The notes below the pieces were generated by a model that was not told where the DNA came from, searched no databases, and was given only the letters and a program-made list of their open reading frames with translations. A DNA stretch of 64,000 nucleotides, from positions 776,347 to 840,346 of the forward strand of contig JABBOT010000008.1 of the NCBI GenBank assembly GCA_016165875.1. The letters run 5' to 3'. This document shows, one piece after another, positions 52,801-61,800 of the stretch. How positions within the stretch are numbered: position 1 is the first letter of the stretch; each line of letters opens with the position of its first letter. The translations under genes were made by a program, and so were the position numbers. The DNA comes from Acanthopleura granulata (taxonomy: Eukaryota > Mollusca > Polyplacophora > Chitonida > Chitonidae).

Positions 52801-55800
52801 GAAAGTGTTTCGAATTATGAATTACTTTACACTGATGGGTTTTAGTCTCAAATAACAACAGAGACTGTGAAAAAATCAGCATCTACTCTCGTAAATCCAA
52901 AAACTCTCCGAGAGAAGTCTCGAGGAGAAGCGTAAAATATAACAACCACGGTGTTCGGATTTCATAAACACCATAACTTAAACAACTCTTTGGTAGCGTG
53001 GGTGTTGTGTTAATTTCCTAGGTTCCATTCCACAAACAAAGGCAAGGTTGCTGGGACTTACTTGACGTGATATTATCTAAAGTCCATTGCGGGCCATCAA
53101 TCAGTCGCGGGTAATTACCATGTCTCTACCCGACAGGATAATTCTGCGGGAAACAGCTTTATATCATGGGCCATCATCCGCGCCAGCCAATCATCGGCGT
53201 GACAAGTCAGAAGGCCTGCACGCACGCGTGAAGTCAGAACGTCATGTATGGGCAAAGTGTTAATAGAATGAACTCTCGTCACCTTGTTGTGGACTGTTCT
53301 GTTAAATACTTCAACAAACAATCATACCCTTGCTATGGCCAATGGCCTTTCCTGATATTGAATCAAGGCGTCAAAACAGACATTCGTATATCAGTCGTCA
53401 ACCAAAATGAGCAGTCCGGGTCAATAATCGCAATCGTTGTTTCCGAAACAACGTTTAACACAAACTACACAAAAACTAAGAAAGTACATAAAGTAAGAAA
53501 TTATGACGCACTGTCAGTGTAACGACACTGTACCTCCACCAAACAGAGACCAACTGAATGACATTTCGATGGACATTCAGATCCTGCCATTTTGACTGAT
53601 TCCTTACTCTGCCTTTGTTAGAGTGGCTCACATTTCGATGGAGAATGAGAATCTCGTTACTGTGACACATCTCTTACTCCGCCTTTGTTACAGTGACTCA
53701 CCAAGGCAAGTACACCCGCTTACTCCTGAAGCACCTCTTTGAGGACCAGCCGTATAACGTCTTGGAGAGACCCGTCATGGACGAATCGTCCAGCGTTAAC
53801 GTGACTTTTGGTCTCACTCTACAACAGATTATCGATGTGGTAAGTCTGAATCAGATTCCAACGGCCAGTTACTTAACAAAAATTCCAATTATTCATTTGC
53901 TTATTCTTCAGCTATAATTCACAGGTGGTTAATATTCGGCAGTCGTTTCTTCCCGCCATAATTGTGGTTGCCGCTGTATAACTGAAATATTCTTGAGTAC
54001 AGCGTAAAACACAAATCAAATAATTAAATACATATTAGCTAATCATGAAATGCTGATGGCTCTATTATTCACAGACCAAGGCTAAGGTCAAGATCAATTA
54101 CCGGGCTTTAGTGGGAGTGGGGTAATGTCGGTAGAGCTGGAAGAGTTAAAGAACTGGTCCGTTATCTGGAAACAATCGCAGCTCACGTGGATTATTATTC
54201 AAAACTACGGAATTAGCTTTTAAGCCTAAAATCAAACCTGATTTCCCCAGGTATTTTTACTCTGGTATCAAATATAAGTCAGATTATTTCACATGAAAGT
54301 GCTTTTTCACATTCTGTCTCGCACGCAGATAGAGGGTGTTATTTACAGTGTTTGTGTCCTTTCTCGTCATACTCCACAAACTCTCTGGAATGTCTCCTTT
54401 AAACTTTGAACAACATTTTTTTTATTCATTGAATTCCATTATGTTTTAATAAAACTTTTAGAGACAACAACAAAATGTGACTATTGTGAAAGACTTTCTT
54501 GCCAAAAGAGAAATGAAATCCAGCAGAATTATTTACATAATCACACCATATCAAAATGATGGGTATAGTTACAACCCTTATAGTTACAACTAAGATAAAT
54601 AATTTTGCGCAATGCCTTACGATTCAGTCGATGGTTTTATTTTTAATTACTTTCGAGAAAGTCGTTGAAGTAACAATGAAAGAGGTTTAAAAAAATACAA
54701 ACAAATGTCGAACCAAAATCGACTGTGAGACATCGTAAGAATTGCCTGTTTTGTAAAGCTCTTTAATGGAAAGATCCATCTACAGAATCTTTTCCTGATT
54801 TTGTTCATTATTCATATTTTCATTTATAAATAAACAGGTAATTCAAAAAAAAAAACTGGGCTTTGAGAAGCTGACAAGAAGTAATTATGCATTGCGTCCC
54901 ATCCCGTTGTCGTTGTACTGGTGTACTTGTTTGTGATGATTGACTGTGTGTCTTGACTATGTGACCGGTGTTTCCTCTAAACACTTTTACGGGTATAACA
55001 CTTTTATATTAACAGGATGAAAAAAGACAAGTTATTCTAACAAACGTCTGGTTGGAGTTGGTGAGTGTTGTGGTAGGGTTCCTCAAAGCAAAACCACACA
55101 ACACCAGTCTAAATTCGGTTCCAGTTCTCTCCCTTTACGTGGTAGATTAGGTAGTGCGCAGTCGTCATTGTGCTTTCCCTAGCATGCTTAGTTATATCTC
55201 CTTCCGGTCGTACACGTTTCAAAATATCTCACGCAACAATGCTGCGATACGGTATGTACTGTTTTCGAGAAGCTGAAAGAAGCTAAACTGATTTTCAATT
55301 AAGCACCAATTATTAGAGTTTGGCAGGTAACTTCTTCAACTCTGTATTACGCTGTGCATCATAAGGAGATTTGTCATTTTTTTCTTCACAACCCCTTAGA
55401 TTCAAAGTACTTTAGTAGTCACTTTAGTTCCCGACTTGTTGTTGTTAGTTGGCTTACATGTATTTGTCTTTCCAGATTAGAGAAACTACTTCAATCTGTC
55501 GATGTAGATAAAAATAAAAAAAACCCCTTAAAGTTCTACATTCGTTATTGGTTTTATTTGTTGGATTGTTTCCATTTAATATAGTGTTATAATCCTATTA
55601 AATATGTAAATGCTATTTTTACTACTTCAGAATATGTTGTCTTCGAAATCAAAACCTGTTGAACTGTTTGATTAGAAAAATTAATCAATTACATTGTTAA
55701 AAAAGCGCAACAAATAGTTTTAGTACAGCTAATAGTTTACTACAGCCTAATACTCCAAAGTCTAAGAAGAATATATATCGACAAATTGAAGTATGGATGT

Positions 55801-58800
55801 TGTCTTTGTTGTCCTCTTATATTACAGCGGTAGATTTGTTTTTTTTTTCAGCCAATGGGGTTTCGCACTAGCTAACCACGTGATCACTTATTAAGGTAGC
55901 CATTAATTTCAACAGATAGAAACCATAGTATTTTTTGTAAATATATTTATATTATTACCTGCTGCCTATTTGTTTCACAGGACGAAAAGAACCAAATTCT
56001 TTACGCAAGTATTTGGTTAGACATGGTAAGTTTTGAATGGGAAAAACACGTGGCAGTTCTTTTTTTATAGTGCTAAGTTATGGCTTATCTACTAACATAC
56101 TCTTGTCCACTAACCTACCCTGTTTAACTGTTACCGTTACTAACCAATAGTGCCTAAGACTAAGACGCCTTATTTATGAAATTAACGGCGACTTTAATTT
56201 TCACACGATCCAAAGGAAACTAATAGCAGCTTAGAAGGACTCCTTACTGTTTACTCGAACTGCTTTTTATACCTGCACTGAATCTATAAACTCGTAGACT
56301 AGGTCTCATTTCACTGCACTACCCTATAAACTGTTTCACTCACTTCTCTCATTTAATAGGCTTAATTCTTTCAATAACTCACGCATTTCTTGGAGTCACC
56401 CAGTGACCACCGACTCATTAGCTGAATCACATAACTCGGGCACAGTCCAAAATCACTGGTTAAACTCGGACAGTTTGTATCATGGCCTTGACTCCAAGGA
56501 TCTAGATAGGGTTAAATTCGAAAAGGTTGTAGCATGGCCTTGAAGGCAAAGGATTTAGATAGGGTTAAACTTGGACAGGTTCTGGAGCGACCTTGACTTC
56601 AAAGAACTGCTACAGGATAACCTCGTGGTAGTTTTAATCATGAACTCTTTTATCTGAACACGACGTCCATGGAAAATATGGCCGCACAATTAGATCGTTC
56701 ATCTTGTTTTCAAATGTTTGCACTGGTCATCTTCAGGTTGTGACCAACAGCATGTTGGTGCTAAGTTTATTTTCATCTCCAATGGACCCGAGATAGCATT
56801 ATATCAGTAACTCACCATGCTGGGCATAAAACCATTGTGTAACACCTTATATAAAGATATACGCAAAACGGAACTGCAAAAAAAATGGAACTGCTAAATA
56901 GGTACCCAAACAAACGTCAGTTTTGGGCGTTTCAAGGGTCACTTGTAAAACAAATAGTTAATATGTGTTATATTAGGCATTAAAAATTCTGCGTATCTAA
57001 GGTAGAGGCCACATGGTTGCTGAGTGCATGTTGTTATTTAATATATATTTAGAATCCATTTCAGTTTGTACTCCTGTTTTAAGGTTTGAGACTTACATGT
57101 ATGAGCTATTGTTTGGCTTGTTGCCCGTCAACATGTATCTCCCATGGACTTGTTTACTTCGTCGAATGACTTCTGGTATTAGTGGAACTGCTTAACGCAA
57201 ATATGTAAACAATATGTGTATCCTGTGGAACCCTTCGGAATAGTCAAAACTATTTTGCTCCCGTGAGAATGACTCGATAAAACTTCGCGGAAAAGAAAAC
57301 AACAAATTACAAAAAAAAATACCGAAAACACAAAAAAACACAAAAAATTACCCCCCCCAAAAAAAAAATCAATGAAAATCACAGGCTATTGTATCAACTG
57401 CAGTTGTATGTATCTGTAAAGATGGTATTTATAATGTGAGGGTAAGGTTGGTATATACTCAGCAACGTACTGAAATGTACAATAGATGTGCAACTGGTGT
57501 CTGATTGGATTTACTCCAAAATTGGGTATATCACAGTTTCCCTTGTAAATGGAATAATTCAGAGGAAATATGTGCAGTTTCTTGTTTATTTTTACGAGAT
57601 ATACACTCGTCGATGTGACTTTATGTAGAAAAGAGGAAGCAATTTCTTGACAAATTAAATTTTTTGCTGCAAAGTGCATCTAATGGCAAGTAGGCGAGTG
57701 ACGAAAGCATCACAACAATGTATGCTCATCTTCATTATATCAAGCCAGACACTTCGTTTATCGCTACTCGTTTATCAAGCCGGAACTTGAGAGACCGTCA
57801 TCGTTATCCAATCAGATACTTGCCTGCTATGGTTGGCAAAGATTTATGCACGTAGTAAATTTCAATCCAATTCACTGAAAGCTCTTAAACGCAAGATTAC
57901 AAGGTGACCGAGTCATGTACCTATTCTCAAGCATGGTATCGTACATATAACATTTAATTCAGAGTGCAAAGGCACAGCGGGTAATTATGTCTGGCCCGTC
58001 TTTCTCTGGTCTTACATCTTCGATCACAGGTCGACTTGTTGAATGATCAAGAGGTTTCATATTATTCTATCTCCATGATCGAGTTGTCTGACTTAATATA
58101 ATGAAGATATGTATAGTACGTTATAAAAATCCGACAGTCAGAAATGAAATCAGTTAGAAATTAGTTATGGCTCCTTTTCTATGTGTCACCTCAACATCCA
58201 CATATTCCTTTGTCGCATGGTGCGATCCTGCTACTAGAGCGCATGCGCATGTCCCTGTGTGGAATGGTACTGGTGGTGTCTCTATGTTTCTGTAGTAGCT
58301 CTGTTCTTGTGTTTTTTTAATAAGTAAATGTTAAGTAAATCTGCAAGATTTAATACGAAATTGCTACATAGCCCCTGAAGGTGACACACTAAGGTAATTT
58401 AAACTGGTTTCATGTTTAACAGAAATTTCCTAATTAATGAAAACTGTATTTTTCCAATGGGAATATTCCTGTTTATAGTATATTTGGTAACAATGTATAT
58501 ATTTCAGTTTTAGGTATTGTAAAATGTAAAACCAAAAAATAGGGAACGAAATACATGTATGACGAAAGATAGGGTTAGATGGCAGAGGATATGTTTGTCT
58601 TGACTGGCGTGTGGGATTTATCTTTCACAGACATGGCGGGATCCTAACTTGGTATGGGACGCAGCGGAGTTCAATAATATCTCAGAACTCCGGGTCCCCA
58701 TCAAAAAGATATGGCGACCTGACATTCTGATGTATAACAGGTAACGACACTTAATCGATGTGCTCAGGTATAATGTGTTCACGGTAATACAATTTCAACA

Positions 58801-61800
58801 GCTAACACTTCATTGATATCTTCATACATACCGTTGAGGGAGTAATGAACATTTCAGTTTATGTTGAGGTTTCTTCAAAAATTTCGATGATATAAATGTG
58901 AAGGAATGAGAAATACAGAAAGGCTGTTCACAGTGTGCAGTTATACTCGTCAAAGGATGCCGATATCTGGCACTGGTAGCCGTACATGCCACAACAGGTA
59001 CAACTGAACTGTTCTCCTGATTTGCTGTAGGTAACACTACACTGATTTCTTTGTATAACATGTAACACTTCACTGTTGTCCGTATATATACAACAGGTAA
59101 CACTTCATTTGATAACCTGATTTACTGTAAGTAACACTGATTATCTTACTGATTACTTTATGTACAGCGTGTAAGCTTTCAGTGATGTACTCATATAATT
59201 GTACAACATCAAGCACTTCACTGATATCACTGTATGCAACACTTCCGGGATATCCTCCAGTGTAGCAGATATCTTTTCTTTCATGAAAACGATACCAGGT
59301 CACCGGTATCCTGATGTACCACATCTGATGTGGTAAAACACACAACAGTGCACATGATAACCATATGTTCAACCTTCAATAATTCACTAATATCCCTAAG
59401 TGCAACAGGTAATACTTCGCTGGTATCCTGGCATTTAACTCAGAGGTTTAATATAGGATGTTGATATTAGATCATGTGTTTTCCCGTTTAAAATCCTGAA
59501 CTATGATCAACGGAACGTTGTTTTGGTTGACGACCAGAATACGAACGTCTGTTTCCGTGCAAACTAATGTTAATTTGAGAGCACTTGTCTTAAAATTATC
59601 AATAAAACATGTTGCTGTTCTGTATGTTTGACCCATTCTTTTATGTGCTTTTCAGCGCTGATGACCGATTTGACGGCACGTTTCCCGTGAACGCCATTCT
59701 GCTCAGTACTGGCGACATCAACTGGATACCCCCGGGAATGTTCAAAAGCACCTGCAAAATTAATATACTCTGGTTTCCGTTTGACGAACAAAGCTGCGAT
59801 TTAAAGTTTGGGTCCTGGACATATGCCAGCGTAGCACTGGATTTGGTGATTAAGGATCCCACGGGGGGAGACACCCAGTCCTTTATCCGGAACGGTGAAT
59901 GGGATCTGATAGGTAGGCAACTTTTTTAGCTAATTTTGGCCTGCGTTTTAATTAACTATACTCAAATAATGTGTTATTTAAAATTGCCACCATTTTAATG
60001 AGGTAAAGGTGAACTGTCCCCGTTGAGGTCCTAGAGGTATTTGAAACACGGAGCCGAAGTGATTTGAAGAATAAAAGTCGCTATTTTGTTTTAATATTTT
60101 TTCTTTTTCATGACGGATGGATTTCTTAAAGCTTGGTATTCTTTACACGCTTATCTGCCCTTGGTGCCCCTCAGTGTATGACGTGATCCTATAGCGGTAT
60201 GCCGTTTTGTGAAGCAATCAACTGTGATAATCACGCGCCGAATTACGTTGGGATAACTTTCTCATCGGGCCCTTCCATGCGACGAAAATGGATACTTGCC
60301 ATGCGACGTGACCATTTCGAACCGAATGACTTTAAATCATGCTCTAGCCATTTTGACAATGCTTAAGGAGGAGTGTTTTGATCCGATATACGCATTAAAA
60401 ATACCGGACCATAACCTCAGAGTACAAGTTGTATCGGATAATGCAGCTTGTCTTCAGTAACCATGGTATGTAAAAGGATTCAGACCAGCTACTGAACATT
60501 GCTGATGCACATTGTGCAGGACAAAACCCAATAAGAAGGGGAGGTCAGATGTAGTCGTCCTGACTATAACTGGGTAGGGGTTTATGTCATAGTTCCTGAT
60601 GTTTTCATATGGTGTAACCACCGGGGTTACCGATGGAGGCCCATACAGTACTCTTTCCACTTCTTTCCTTGGCGCTCAATAGAAGAGGAGGTGGATAAGT
60701 GCCAGTAATTGTGTCTGGTGTCTTAGGAATGGCGTTCCAGGGGTATAGTACCATAAATATGTCGGCATTACATGGCTCCAGTCTCCTGCAAGGAGACACC
60801 GATGACCAAAACAATGTTGAAATACACGTTAAACCCCAGTGAAACAAACAAACACATGGGAACATCATTGATTAACATAAAAGAATTACCTTCTTTGACT
60901 AAGTCAATTGCCTTATCAAATTCTGTATAAAGTCATAACATAACATCATTTCTCTCGTGCTTGCAGATGTCCCCGTGAAGCGTAATACTCGAGTTTACGC
61001 CTGTTGCCCGGATAAGGACTACCCGGACATTACGTTCACCGTACGCATCCGGCGCCGGACGCTGTATTACGGGTTTAACATCATCCTGCCCTGTGTCCTT
61101 ATATCTTCCATGGCCCTACTCACCTTTATTCTTCCTCCGGATGGGGGCGAAAAAATCTCACTGGGTAAATCATTTGTACAACAGTCACTACATTAATAAG
61201 TCTACTAGTAAATCTGTCAGCAAACCAGCCATTCAGTTAATCTGTCAACCATCAATCTGTTAGTCAACTATCCGTTTTGTTAATAGGTCAACCAGTAACC
61301 CATTTACTCAGTCAATCAGTCCTTCTGTTAGCCAACCATTCATCCTGTTGGTCAACCAACCATTCCCTTAACCAGTCAAGTCAGTCTGTTAGTGTACCAG
61401 TCAATCTGCTAGTCAACCAGCCCTTTTGTTAATCAATGAACAAGTCACCTAATAAGTTACTCGACCAGTCAATAATTCAGTCATTTAACCAACAACGGTG
61501 TCAGTCAGCCAGTGATTTTTTTCTCCCATCAAAGTGTTACTTTGTTATTTGCAACTATAAATATGGTGGCATTCGGACGGTCCAGTAACATGTAACCCTA
61601 GCAAAAATGGAGGGTCATTCCTTTTCAGTTGCTTCATGCATGACGTCACTAATTGGTGTGTGCTATTGAATACGGTACCTCCTTCTTAAATGTTCATTGT
61701 GAAAAGAAGATACAAAGCATACCAGGTAATGACGTCATACATGTAGCCACTTGAAAAGAACGGCTGCCTAACAAACCTACCACAGACAGGATGGTACTGC

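Larger units (their letters stand above)
19803..53693 (+). other. Putative intron 1 of the nAChR gene (33.9 kb)
   Basis: Bounded by gtaagt at 19803 and tttgttacag ending at 53693. It contains SINEs in both orientations, several minisatellites, a TA microsatellite near 26498-26516, a CAGA microsatellite and dispersed repeats. No nested gene could be proved. Weak minus-strand exon-like pieces near 34.2-35.7 kb are discussed as a finding. If exon 1 belongs elsewhere, this is intergenic DNA. Confidence 0.5.
53840..58630 (+). other. nAChR introns 2-3 around the exon 3 pair
   Basis: Intron 2 up to exon 3a is 1176 nt, the spacer between 3a and 3b is 920 nt, and intron 3 after 3b is 2605 nt. Intron 2 holds a plus-strand SINE fragment and intron 3 a three-unit tandem repeat. 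No third copy of exon 3 was found in a read-through of this region. Confidence 0.8.

Noticed and set aside
53620..53623. Alternative acceptor in the first unit of the exon 2 duplication
   Set aside because: Using either AG gives a premature stop or a frameshift, so it is not counted as an exon boundary.
53693..53695. GTG as a start codon for exon 2
   Set aside because: The G belongs to the acceptor AG. The Val codon is formed by splicing the last base of exon 1 to TG; this is an animal gene, not a bacterial GTG start.
60600..60860. Possible further repeat in nAChR intron 5 (gttgaaatacacgttaaacc followed by aaacaaacaaacac)
   Set aside because: The end looks like a SINE tail, but no second copy in the window allowed me to define it.
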